This document shows, in pieces, positions 10,130 to 17,866 of a stretch of DNA of 64,000 nt; within the stretch, counting starts at the first letter, position 1; each line of letters starts with the position of its first letter. The notes under the pieces are model-generated. The model was given only the letters and a program-made list of their open reading frames with translations. It ran no database searches and was not told the DNA's origin. The position numbers and the translations under genes are program-made. This DNA comes from Ensifer oleiphilus (lineage in GTDB: Bacteria > Pseudomonadota > Alphaproteobacteria > Rhizobiales > Rhizobiaceae): NCBI RefSeq assembly GCF_013371465.1, contig NZ_JABWDU010000001.1, positions 1,045,794 through 1,109,793 on the forward strand. Reading direction: 5' to 3'.

Positions 10130-10306
10130 TCAGCGCTGGATGAAGTCGGCGAAAAGCTGCGACGGACGCGTGGTCCGGGCAAGGCCGATTGCAGTCATCT
10201 GCTCGTTGGCTGCCGTGCCGAAACGGTTGAACGGCGTCCGCAGAGCAGCGCCCGTGTGACGGAGCGTCTCGAAGCTGCTGTGGATCGGGCGAAAGCGGGC
10301 AGTCAT
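10130..10306 (-). CDS. Small hypothetical protein (58 aa)
   Basis: A 58-residue Arg-rich soluble protein beginning MTARFRPIHSSF and ending ADFIQR, with AAGGAA eight bases before the ATG. It lies 66 bases upstream of the 51-aa ORF on the same strand, with nothing else between them. No conserved domain is recognised. The shared leader and the clean stop-to-terminator arrangement support real translation, but there is no homology evidence. Confidence 0.5.
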   Translation of the reverse strand: MTARFRPIHSSFETLRHTGAALRTPFNRFGTAANEQMTAIGLARTTRPSQLFADFIQR

Positions 10307-10448
10307 GGTTCTTGTTCCTTATTCCATTCCTCCCGTTCCGATATATTGCGCTGCAACATGGATTTTGCAATGCATCAGAACGCTGCGCAGATATGCGCAA
10401 ACCGCATGGCTTTCTTCACACTTTGTTCATGAAAGGGGAGGCCGGCCG

Positions 10449-11342
10449 TCAGCCGTTGATACGGGCCTTGAAGGCAAGCATATCCTGCCAGGCAAAACGC
10501 TTGTTGATCGGCGCTGACACCAGGTCCTGCGGGTGCAGGGTCGCAAGGGTTTGGACCGTGTGTCCGCCCATCTGCAGGTCGCGCCATTCGCCGCGCAGAT
10601 GGTGGATGGTATCGCTGCCCCCGAAGAAGAAGCGCGCTGTGAAATTGCCGAGCAGCAACAGGTGCTTGGGCTCGGCGAGCGCAACCTGGCGCTCGATGAA
10701 GGGGCGGCAGATATCGGCTTCGCGCGCGGTCGGCACGCGGTTGCCAGGCGGGCGCCACGGCACGACATTGCTGAGCAGGACGCCCTCGCGCGACAATCCG
10801 ATGCCGGCGAGCATGCGGTTGAGCATGTCGCCAAGCCGGCCCGAGAAGGGCTGGCCGTCGCGATCGTCGTCCGCATAGGGCATGGGACCGACGATCATGA
10901 CGCCGTTCGACGGGTCGCCTTCTGCAAAGACGAGATTGCGGGCGCTGTTTCTGAGATTGCAGCCGACGAAGCCTTCCATGGCGAGCCGCAGCTCGGCAAG
11001 CGAGCGTGCCGATTCGGCGGCAAACTGCGCTTCCTTGACGGCCTGGGCATCCGGAATGGCGACCGCCGGGGCATTTGCGGTGGGCGCAGGCGCGCGGGAT
11101 TCGCGGGCGTGGCCACCGGCTGCGCTGGCCGGTTGCCGCGTTGGAGGCGCAGCCTCCGAACGGGCCGGCGGCTGGCTCGCACTCGCCTGCTGGCGCGATT
11201 CGGATCGCGCGGCCTTCATCGCCTCGAACTCGGCCAAGCGATCGACCGGCTCCTCCTCCATCAACCACTCGACGCCCGCATCCGCATGGAAGGCGAGCAG
11301 GGCGGCGAGTTGGCCGGGGGAGAGGTTGTCGGCAGAGATCAT
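10449..11342 (-). CDS. Uracil-DNA glycosylase family protein (family 4/UdgX-like fold)
   Basis: About 297 residues. The first 110 or so are a low-complexity Ala/Pro/Arg region; the rest is a uracil-DNA glycosylase superfamily domain, a base-excision repair fold. Visible family-4 landmarks are NLVFAEG, GQPFSGRLGDML, a shortened WRPPGNR and HPQDLVSAP near the C-terminus. Two features are unusual: the usual GEAPG catalytic loop reads GPMPYADDD, and two of the four iron–sulfur cysteines are absent (Phe in the first CxxC position, Trp before RPPGNR). It follows the yegD-like gene by 41 bases and is probably co-transcribed. ATG 11342 was chosen over TTG 11351. The enzymatic specificity is uncertain. 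Confidence 0.8.
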   Translation of the reverse strand: MISADNLSPGQLAALLAFHADAGVEWLMEEEPVDRLAEFEAMKAARSESRQQASASQPPARSEAAPPTRQPASAAGGHARESRAPAPTANAPAVAIPDAQAVKEAQFAAESARSLAELRLAMEGFVGCNLRNSARNLVFAEGDPSNGVMIVGPMPYADDDRDGQPFSGRLGDMLNRMLAGIGLSREGVLLSNVVPWRPPGNRVPTAREADICRPFIERQVALAEPKHLLLLGNFTARFFFGGSDTIHHLRGEWRDLQMGGHTVQTLATLHPQDLVSAPINKRFAWQDMLAFKARING

Positions 11343-11383
11343 GGGCGCCAACCTAGCACGTCAGAAAAGTCGGTCCAATGGCT

Positions 11384-12682
11384 TCATGCCGCATTCGCGG
11401 TCCAGTGGCCGATATCGTCATGCTCGCCGATCAGCGCCAGACCGTGGGCGATCGACAGCAGTTCCCCGCCGCTTTCGATCCGGTCCTTTTCGAAGCGGCG
11501 CTCGAACAGGTTGCGCACGGCGGGCACGAACGAAGTGCCGCCGGTGAGAAACACCTTGTCGATGCTTTCAGGCGGCGTCTCCGTCGTCGTCAGGACTTCG
11601 TCGAGCGCCTCTTCGATGCGGGCAAGCTCAGGGGCGATCCAGGTTTCGAAATCGGCGCGGCGCACGGTTCGGCGCGACATCTCGCCGAGCGGCGAGAAGT
11701 AGAACTCGGTCTCCTCCTCCTTCGACAGGCGCATCTTCGTTGCGGAGATCGCCTGGTAGAGCGGGTAACCCTCGTCATGCTCGATCAGGTCAACGAAGGC
11801 CTCGAGCTTTTCCGGCTCCAGGCTCTGTCGCACCAGCTTCTTCAATTCCGTGAAGTCTTTCAACGTCTTGAAGATGGAAAGCTGATTCCAGCGGCCGAAA
11901 TTCGCATAGTAGTTCGACGGCACTTCAAGCAGCTTGTCGAAGCTCTTGAACAGACTCCCCTTTCCAATGAGCGGCGAGATCACATTGTCGATGATGCGGA
12001 AGTCGAAATGATCGCCGGCGATGCCCACGCCCGAGTGACCGATCGGCGTCGCCGTCAGCCGTCCCGCCTTGGTCTCGAACCGGATCAGCGAATAGTCGGT
12101 GGTGCCGCCGCCGAAGTCGGCCACCAGCACCGTGGCGTCACGCTTGAGGTTCTGGGCAAAATAGAATGCCGCCGCCACCGGCTCGTAGACATAATGGATC
12201 TCGGGAAAGCCGAACTCGGCAAGGGCAGCGCTGTAGCGCTCGAGCGCCAATGCCGGGTCGGGGCTGGAACCTGCGAAGCGAACGGGCCTTCCGACGACGA
12301 TGCGGCTGTATTGGCTCGCCCAATCGTCGCCGGCATAATCCTTCAGCTTCGTCAGGAACACCCGCATCAGGTCTTCGAAACTGTGGCGCTTGGCATAGAT
12401 CTGCGTGCCCTGGAACAGTGGGCTTGCGGCGAAGGTCTTGATCGACTGCAGGAAGCGACAGTCGCCGGGGTTGTCGATGAACGAGCGGATGGCCGCCTGT
12501 CCGGCTTCCACCTTCAACGCTGACGCGCCGAGGTTCGCATCCTTCATGAAGGAGAGTGCCGTGCGCATCGCGTCGGTGCTGCCCGCCAGGCTGTCGAAAT
12601 TCATCGAATGGGTGGTGTCGCCTGCCGAAACAGCGAGGACCGAGTTGGTGGTGCCGAAATCGAAGCCCAGTGCTCTGGCCAT
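11384..12682 (-). CDS. yegD: Hsp70-family protein, YegD-like
   Basis: A 432-residue Hsp70/actin-fold ATPase with the nucleotide loops intact: GFDFGTTNSVLAV at the N-terminus, VLVADFGGGTTDYSLI near residue 195, and LTGGTSFVPAVR near 385. It ends after the ATPase domain, with no substrate-binding domain, which is the layout of YegD-type proteins (about 450 residues). It probably acts as a specialised chaperone or regulator; clients are unknown. ATG 12682 has GGAG eight bases upstream. The longer frame to 12829 adds sequence unlike Hsp70. Confidence 0.9.
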   Translation of the reverse strand: MARALGFDFGTTNSVLAVSAGDTTHSMNFDSLAGSTDAMRTALSFMKDANLGASALKVEAGQAAIRSFIDNPGDCRFLQSIKTFAASPLFQGTQIYAKRHSFEDLMRVFLTKLKDYAGDDWASQYSRIVVGRPVRFAGSSPDPALALERYSAALAEFGFPEIHYVYEPVAAAFYFAQNLKRDATVLVADFGGGTTDYSLIRFETKAGRLTATPIGHSGVGIAGDHFDFRIIDNVISPLIGKGSLFKSFDKLLEVPSNYYANFGRWNQLSIFKTLKDFTELKKLVRQSLEPEKLEAFVDLIEHDEGYPLYQAISATKMRLSKEEETEFYFSPLGEMSRRTVRRADFETWIAPELARIEEALDEVLTTTETPPESIDKVFLTGGTSFVPAVRNLFERRFEKDRIESGGELLSIAHGLALIGEHDDIGHWTANAA

Positions 12683-13164
12683 TTGATGTCTCCTGACGTC
12701 TTGTGTCTTTGGTGTCGTTGCGCCATGCCCTGTCCAGGGCTGCGCAAAGCGACACGGCTTTTTTCCGTACGCCGTTTTCAAGGCTCTTGCCGGGGAGGTC
12801 GGCGACGCCTGGAATGCAGCGAAAGGCATGCCGTTCCGGCGCCGTGGGCGCCTTGCCGAAATGCCGGTTGCGGTTGGGATTGCCGGCGTCTTCCGCCGGA
12901 AAGTCGAATGACCGGCCTCGTGACATGGCTATTCGGCAAAAGCAAGGCTGCAAGCCCGGCAGCCCACAATGACATCGGCAAAATGACATGTTTACGTTTA
13001 CGTTCACGTCATATAGACATTTGTGCTAAACTCATGACCTCATGCGCAAAAGCGGGCATCGTCTGTCGCATCCCGGCTCGACAAGCCAAACGGCATTTGC
13101 CATGACGAGATGATATGGCCTGGGAACTGAGCTGGCAGAAGACCGGCGGGACTGGAGAAACGGA
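12683..13164. other. Divergent control region between yegD and etfQO
   Basis: No gene was supported in this 480-base gap. It holds the upstream region of yegD on the left and, about 155–175 bases before the etfQO start, a cluster of TTTACG/TTCACG repeats forming a LiuR-like palindrome. The remaining sequence is GC-rich without codon bias. Confidence 0.5.
12991..13012. promoter_or_regulatory. LiuR-like operator upstream of etfQO
   Basis: TTTACG occurs twice in tandem, followed by TTCACGTCAT. The block 12997–13012 is an imperfect palindrome TTTACGT-TC-ACGTCAT. MerR-family LiuR regulators of branched-chain amino acid and acyl-CoA breakdown bind palindromes of this kind in proteobacteria, and ETF genes are plausible regulon members. 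The protein that binds here is inferred, not seen in the window. Confidence 0.45.
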
Positions 13165-14829
13165 ATGAGCGAGCGACAAGAGCTACCCGAGCGCGAGAGC
13201 ATGGAGTTCGACGTGGTGATCGTCGGCGCGGGGCCCGCGGGTCTTTCAGCCGCGATCCGATTGAAGCAGATCAATCCCGAGCTTTCCGTGGTGGTTCTGG
13301 AAAAGGGCGCCGAAGTCGGCGCGCATATCCTGTCGGGCGCCGTCGTCGATCCCATCGGCATCGACCGGCTTTTGCCAGGCTGGCGCGACGAGGCGGATCA
13401 TCCGTTCAAGACAGAAGTCAAGGACGATCATTTCCTGCTGCTCGGCCCCGCGGGCTCGATCCGCCTGCCGAACTTCGCCATGCCGCCCTTGATGAACAAT
13501 CACGGCAACTACATCGTCTCGCTCGGCAATGTCTGTCGCTGGCTTGCCGGCCATGCCGAAGCGCTCGGCGTCGAGATCTATCCGGGCTTTGCCGCAACCG
13601 AAGTGCTCTATAACGACGAAGGCGCTGTGATCGGTGTCGCCACCGGCGACATGGGCATCGAGCGGAGCGGCGAACCGGGCCCGAACTTCGCCCGCGGCAT
13701 GTCGCTCCTCGGCAAATACACGCTGATCGGCGAGGGCGTGCGCGGCTCGCTCGCCAAGCAGCTGATCTCGAAATTCGATCTCTCCAAAGACCGCGACGTT
13801 CCGAAATTCGGCATCGGCCTCAAGGAGCTCTGGCAGGTCAAGCCGGAGAACCACAAGCCGGGTCTGGTGCAGCATTCGTTCGGCTGGCCGCTCGGCATGA
13901 AGACGGGCGGCGGCTCGTTCCTCTACCATCTTGAAGACAACATGGTCGCCGTCGGTTTCGTCGTGCACCTCAACTACAAGAACCCCTATCTCTTCCCGTT
14001 CGAGGAGTTCCAGCGCTTCAAGACCCATCCGGCCATCCGCAGCACCTTCGAGGGCGGCAAGCGGCTGTCCTACGGCGCCCGCGCCATCACCGAGGGTGGC
14101 TACCAGTCGGTGCCGAAGCTGTCGTTCCCCGGTGGCGCACTGATCGGCTGTTCGGCCGGCCTCGTCAACGTGCCGCGCATCAAGGGCAGCCACAATGCGG
14201 TGCTGTCGGGCATGCTGGCGGCCGACAAGCTGGCGGAAGCGATCGCATCCGGTCGGGCCAACGACGAGCCGGTCGAGATCGAGAACGAATGGCGCCAGAC
14301 CGACATCGGCAAGGATCTGAAGCGCGTCAGGAACGTCAAGCCGCTGTGGTCGAAGTTCGGTACGGCGCTCGGCGTGGCGCTCGGCGGCTTGGACATGTGG
14401 ACCAACCAGCTTTTCGGTTTGTCGCTGTTTGGCACGCTGAAGCACGGCAAGACCGATGCGCAGAGCCTGGAGCCGGCAGCTCAACACAAGAAGATCGATT
14501 ACCCGAAGCCCGATGGCGTGCTGACCTTCGATCGTCTGTCCTCGGTGTTCCTGTCGAACACCAACCACGAGGAAGACCAGCCGATCCACCTGCAGGTGAA
14601 GAACCCGGAGCTGCAGAAGACGTCGGAACTCGACGTCTTTGCCGGCCCGTCGACGCGCTACTGTCCCGCCGGGGTCTATGAGTGGGTGGAGAAGGACGGC
14701 AAGCCTGTCTTCGTCATCAACGCGCAGAACTGCGTGCACTGCAAGACCTGCGACATCAAGGACCCGAACCAGAACATCAACTGGGTGCCGCCCCAGGGTG
14801 GCGAAGGGCCGGTCTACCCCAACATGTAA
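13165..14829 (+). CDS. etfQO: Electron transfer flavoprotein–ubiquinone oxidoreductase
   Basis: Membrane-associated flavoprotein that passes electrons from reduced ETF (fed by acyl-CoA and amine dehydrogenases) to ubiquinone. The 554 residues match the family length. An FAD-binding VVIVGAGPAGLSAAI lies near residues 17–31. Four cysteines for the single 4Fe-4S cluster sit at 500, 523, 526 and 529, in the C-terminal ferredoxin-like part. ATG 13165 has GGAG eight bases upstream. It stands alone with its own terminator. The upstream LiuR-like site suggests induction during branched-chain amino acid or fatty acid catabolism. Confidence 0.96.
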   Translation: MSERQELPERESMEFDVVIVGAGPAGLSAAIRLKQINPELSVVVLEKGAEVGAHILSGAVVDPIGIDRLLPGWRDEADHPFKTEVKDDHFLLLGPAGSIRLPNFAMPPLMNNHGNYIVSLGNVCRWLAGHAEALGVEIYPGFAATEVLYNDEGAVIGVATGDMGIERSGEPGPNFARGMSLLGKYTLIGEGVRGSLAKQLISKFDLSKDRDVPKFGIGLKELWQVKPENHKPGLVQHSFGWPLGMKTGGGSFLYHLEDNMVAVGFVVHLNYKNPYLFPFEEFQRFKTHPAIRSTFEGGKRLSYGARAITEGGYQSVPKLSFPGGALIGCSAGLVNVPRIKGSHNAVLSGMLAADKLAEAIASGRANDEPVEIENEWRQTDIGKDLKRVRNVKPLWSKFGTALGVALGGLDMWTNQLFGLSLFGTLKHGKTDAQSLEPAAQHKKIDYPKPDGVLTFDRLSSVFLSNTNHEEDQPIHLQVKNPELQKTSELDVFAGPSTRYCPAGVYEWVEKDGKPVFVINAQNCVHCKTCDIKDPNQNINWVPPQGGEGPVYPNM

Positions 14830-14884
14830 GCATGGATTTTCGCGCGACTGTGCGAAACTCAACCTCGGAACAACAAGCATCTGG

Positions 14885-14914
14885 AGGCGCCGCGCACTTG
14901 CACGGCGCCTTTTT
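14885..14914 (+). terminator. Terminator after etfQO
   Basis: A perfect eight-base stem AGGCGCCG/CGGCGCCT with a ten-base loop is followed by TTTT, 55 bases after the etfQO stop and just before the convergent hydrolase stop. Confidence 0.85.
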
Positions 14915-14918
14915 CATG

Positions 14919-15818
14919 TCAATTGCGCGCCGATATCCGATCGACGAACTCGGCAATCAGCGGCGCGATCTCGGGCAGGCGCTCCTCAAGAGCGAAATGC
15001 CCGGTATCGAACAGATGAAGCTCTGCGTCCGCCACATCAACCAGAAAGGCGCGGGCACCGGCTTCGGTGAAGAACGGATCATTGCGCCCCCACGTGATGA
15101 GGACAGGCGGACGAGCGTCGCGCAACCACTGCTGCCATTCCGGATAGCGTGTCAGATTGCTCTTGTAGTCGAAGGCGAGATCGATCTGCGGCTGGCGACG
15201 ATCCGGCCGGTCGAGGAAATGCTGGTCCATCATCCAGCCGTCAGGTGCGACCAGTTCCGGATCGGATGTGCCGCCTTCATATTGCGCGCGCGTCATCTCC
15301 AGCGACAGCAACTGCCGGATCTGATCTGTTGCGCCGTCATCTTCAGGCCTGAGCGCGATGAAATCGCGCGCCGCGTCCGAAAGACCTTCGTAGTAGGCAT
15401 TGCCGTTCTGGACGATCAGCCCGGCGATCAGCTCAGGGCGCCGGCTTGCCAGCCGGAAGCCGACCGGTGCGCCGAAATCGAAGGCATAGAGGAAGAAGTG
15501 CCGGAGCGAGAGGGTATCGACAAAACCTTCGATCAGGTCGGCGAGACGATCGAAGCTGTAGACGAAACTGCCGCCTTCGTTCGTCGAGGTGGGTGCATCG
15601 CTGTGGCCGAAGCCCGGATAATCCGGTGCGATCAGGCGATAATGGCCGCCAAGCACATCCATCAATCGACGGTATTGATGGGAGGAAGACGGAAACCCGT
15701 GCAGCAGGAGCAGGGTCGGCGCATCCTCATTCCCCGGCGCGCTTTCCCGGTAGAAGATCTTGACGCCGTCAACGACCGCAAAGCGATGACGAAGGACGGG
15801 GACGCTGATCGCACGCAT
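14919..15818 (-). CDS. Alpha/beta hydrolase, epoxide hydrolase/haloalkane dehalogenase type
   Basis: A 299-residue alpha/beta hydrolase. The oxyanion motif LLLHGFPSSS starts near residue 37. The nucleophile position reads YAFDFGAPVG with Asp114 in place of Ser, as in epoxide hydrolases and haloalkane dehalogenases. A C-terminal DTGHFALEE supplies the catalytic His (about 274). Substrate unknown. ATG 15818 has AGGAG seven bases upstream. It is divergent from a CGNR-type regulator 95 bases away, and an inverted repeat lies between them, so it is probably controlled by that neighbour. Confidence 0.9.
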   Translation of the reverse strand: MRAISVPVLRHRFAVVDGVKIFYRESAPGNEDAPTLLLLHGFPSSSHQYRRLMDVLGGHYRLIAPDYPGFGHSDAPTSTNEGGSFVYSFDRLADLIEGFVDTLSLRHFFLYAFDFGAPVGFRLASRRPELIAGLIVQNGNAYYEGLSDAARDFIALRPEDDGATDQIRQLLSLEMTRAQYEGGTSDPELVAPDGWMMDQHFLDRPDRRQPQIDLAFDYKSNLTRYPEWQQWLRDARPPVLITWGRNDPFFTEAGARAFLVDVADAELHLFDTGHFALEERLPEIAPLIAEFVDRISARN

Positions 15819-15845
15819 TCAACACTCCTGTTTTTAAAACTTATG

Positions 15846-15873
15846 CATTAGAATTGCGCCGGAAAAACTAATG
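15846..15873. promoter_or_regulatory. Inverted repeat between hydrolase and CGNR regulator genes
   Basis: CATTAG at 15846–15851 and CTAATG at 15868–15873 form a six-base inverted repeat with a 16-base spacer, in the centre of the divergent intergenic region and in AT-rich sequence. This is the expected place for an operator of the local regulator. Binding is inferred. Confidence 0.4.
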
Positions 15874-15913
15874 TGTCAATGTCGAAATCACGCATTATGT
15901 GAATGGACTTGAG

Positions 15914-16486
15914 ATGGAAACGACCCCTTTCGTTGGAGAACCCCTGGCGCTGGACCTCGTCAACACGCGTCCGTTGATGGGGGAGCAGCGCGTGGACTTG
16001 ATCGGCAATACGCAAGGGCTTGCCGGGTGGCTGCGGCAGCAGGCCGGGCGGTTGCCGAAGTCCTTGCCCGTCGGATTCGACCAGTTCGGTGCGGAGCAAT
16101 TGGAGCCCGTTCATGCTGTACGTGACCATGTGGCCTCGGCAATACGGCACCTGATGGAAGGTCGGGATGTGCCGGCCGGCGATATCGCCGGACTTAACAC
16201 GGCAATGCGCTCGGCATCGGTCACCCGGCAGCTCGAATGGGGCGATGCACCTGCTGTGGTCAGCGAAAGGGCGGGGTCGCCGGGTGTTCAGCTCGCGGGA
16301 TTCCTGGCGGAGGATGCAGCCCTGTTGCTGGCGGGGCCGGATACCAGGCTCATCCGCAAATGCGAGGCCGATGACTGCGTCATGCTGTTCATCGGCAACA
16401 ATGCCCGTCGACGCTGGTGCTCGGCCGCCCGCTGCGGCAACCGCGTCCGCGTCTCGCGCTACTACAAGCGCAGCAAGTCGTCCTGA
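15914..16486 (+). CDS. CGNR zinc-finger regulator (ABATE domain)
   Basis: About 190 residues with an N-terminal ABATE-type stress region starting at GEPLALDLVNTR and a C-terminal CGNR zinc finger: Cys in ADDCVMLF and then CSAARCGNR in the last 30 residues, the signature that names the family. These proteins are thought to be DNA-binding regulators. A GTG at 15899 is possible; ATG 15914 fits the usual METT start better. Its neighbour on the other side of a short intergenic region is the alpha/beta hydrolase, the likely target. Confidence 0.85.
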   Translation: METTPFVGEPLALDLVNTRPLMGEQRVDLIGNTQGLAGWLRQQAGRLPKSLPVGFDQFGAEQLEPVHAVRDHVASAIRHLMEGRDVPAGDIAGLNTAMRSASVTRQLEWGDAPAVVSERAGSPGVQLAGFLAEDAALLLAGPDTRLIRKCEADDCVMLFIGNNARRRWCSAARCGNRVRVSRYYKRSKSS

Positions 16487-16687
16487 TCGGACGTGGTCTT
16501 TCCTTCCCCCATGCGCCGGCAACGGCGGGAACATTAGGAAAGGCAATCGTTGACGCAAATGGGAAAGTCCTTGCCGGAAAGACCCGATAGCCTGGAGGTG
16601 TCGTTGTCGTGCCAAGCGCGTCGACGGATCTGCAGGCCATTCGGTCCCTGTTGTTTTTGCGTTGGACCGGAGCCTGTTGACACGCGG

Positions 16688-16709
16688 CCGATCACTGCGG
16701 TGAGATCGG
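16688..16709. promoter_or_regulatory. Inverted repeat upstream of the OpuAC binding-protein gene
   Basis: CCGATC and GATCGG enclose a ten-base spacer about 40 bases before the start codon. The position suits an operator or a 5'-leader hairpin. No regulator is encoded next door. Confidence 0.35.
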
Positions 16710-16749
16710 TCGTCCGACGGGACGTACCGCCAGAACAGAGGGAACAGAA

Positions 16750-17748
16750 ATGAACAAGCTTCTTGCAACGACTTGCCTGGCCGCCGGCCTTCTTGGCCTT
16801 GCCGGCACGGCCTCGGCAGCCGAATGCGGCGACGTGACGATCGCCAACATGAACTGGCAGAGCGCCGAGGTTCTGGCGAGTGTCGACAAGATCATTCTGA
16901 CGGAAGGCTATGGCTGCAACGCCGAGCTTGTCGTCGGCGATACCGTGCCGACGATCACCTCGATGATCGAAAAGGGCCAGCCCGACATTGCGCCGGAAGG
17001 CTGGGTGGATCTGCTGCCTGATGTTGTCAATCGCGGCCTTGAAGAAGGCAAGCTGGTCGGTGCCGCCGTGGCGCTTTCCGATGGCGCGGTGCAGGGCTGG
17101 TGGGTGCCGAAATATGTCGTCGACGCCAACCCCGATATCAAGACGATCGACGATGTGTTGAAGCACAAGGATCTCTTCCCGGATCCGGAAGACGCCAGCA
17201 AGGGCGCCGTCTTCAATGGCCCGCAAGGATGGGGCGGCACGGTTGTCACGACCCAGCTCTACAAGGCCTATGGCGGCGAGGCGGCCGGCTTCACGCTGGT
17301 CGATACCGGCTCGGCTGCGGGCCTCGATGGCTCGATTGCCAAGGCCTACGAGCGCAAGCAGGGTTGGGTCGGTTACTACTGGGCACCGACGGCACTTCTC
17401 GGCAAGTACGAGATGGTGAAGCTCGGCCACGGCGTTGAGGCTGATGCTGCAGAATGGAAACGCTGCAACACGGTTGCCGATTGCCCGGATCCGAAGAAGA
17501 ACGACTGGCCGAAGGACAAGGTCCAGACGCTGGTAACCAAGACCTTTGCCGATCGCGCCGGTCCGGCCATGGACTACTTGAACAAGCGCGCCTGGACCAA
17601 CGACACTGTCAATAAGCTGATGGCCTGGATGACCGACAATCAGGCAAGCGGCGAGGAAGGTGCGAAGCACTTCCTCCAGGAAAACCCTGATATCTGGACC
17701 ACCTGGGTCTCCCCGGACATTGCCGAGAAGGTCAAGGCCGCGCTTTGA
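16750..17748 (+). CDS. Periplasmic substrate-binding protein, OpuAC (betaine/choline) family
   Basis: A 332-residue secreted binding protein of the quaternary-amine ABC family. The signal peptide ends TASAA before ECGDV. OpuAC features include GDTVPTITSMIEKGQPDIAPEGW, the aromatic-rich GWWVPKY and QGWVGYYWAP segments that form the ligand cage, and paired cysteines near both ends. Betaine, choline or proline betaine are the likely ligands; sequence alone does not decide. ATG 16750 is preceded by AGAGGGAACAGAA. The permease gene follows after 118 bases containing a strong hairpin. No ATPase gene is present. Confidence 0.9.
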   Translation: MNKLLATTCLAAGLLGLAGTASAAECGDVTIANMNWQSAEVLASVDKIILTEGYGCNAELVVGDTVPTITSMIEKGQPDIAPEGWVDLLPDVVNRGLEEGKLVGAAVALSDGAVQGWWVPKYVVDANPDIKTIDDVLKHKDLFPDPEDASKGAVFNGPQGWGGTVVTTQLYKAYGGEAAGFTLVDTGSAAGLDGSIAKAYERKQGWVGYYWAPTALLGKYEMVKLGHGVEADAAEWKRCNTVADCPDPKKNDWPKDKVQTLVTKTFADRAGPAMDYLNKRAWTNDTVNKLMAWMTDNQASGEEGAKHFLQENPDIWTTWVSPDIAEKVKAAL

Positions 17749-17769
17749 TTGCCATCGACTGATTAAATC

Positions 17770-17800
17770 GGGCGGCTCACTGTTCCGTGCGCCGCCCTTT
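17770..17800 (+). terminator. Intercistronic hairpin between binding protein and permease genes
   Basis: GGGCGGC and GCCGCCC form a seven-base stem, extended by CAC/GTG after one mismatch, and are followed by TTT. Its place between two genes of one transporter suggests partial termination or mRNA protection, giving more binding protein than permease. Confidence 0.65.
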
Positions 17801-17866
17801 GGTTGATGGTTGGTGGACGCAAAACAAAAACAAGGTCGCCACCGTGGAAGAGTGAAGGGGAATGAA

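Noticed and set aside
12991-13012. TTTACG tandem units as the start of a CRISPR array
   Set aside because: Units are six bases without spacers; the arrangement is an operator-like palindrome. No CRISPR array exists in the window.
16540-16640. Possible riboswitch in the leader of the OpuAC gene
   Set aside because: Several short stems can be drawn, but the sequence matched no riboswitch consensus I know.
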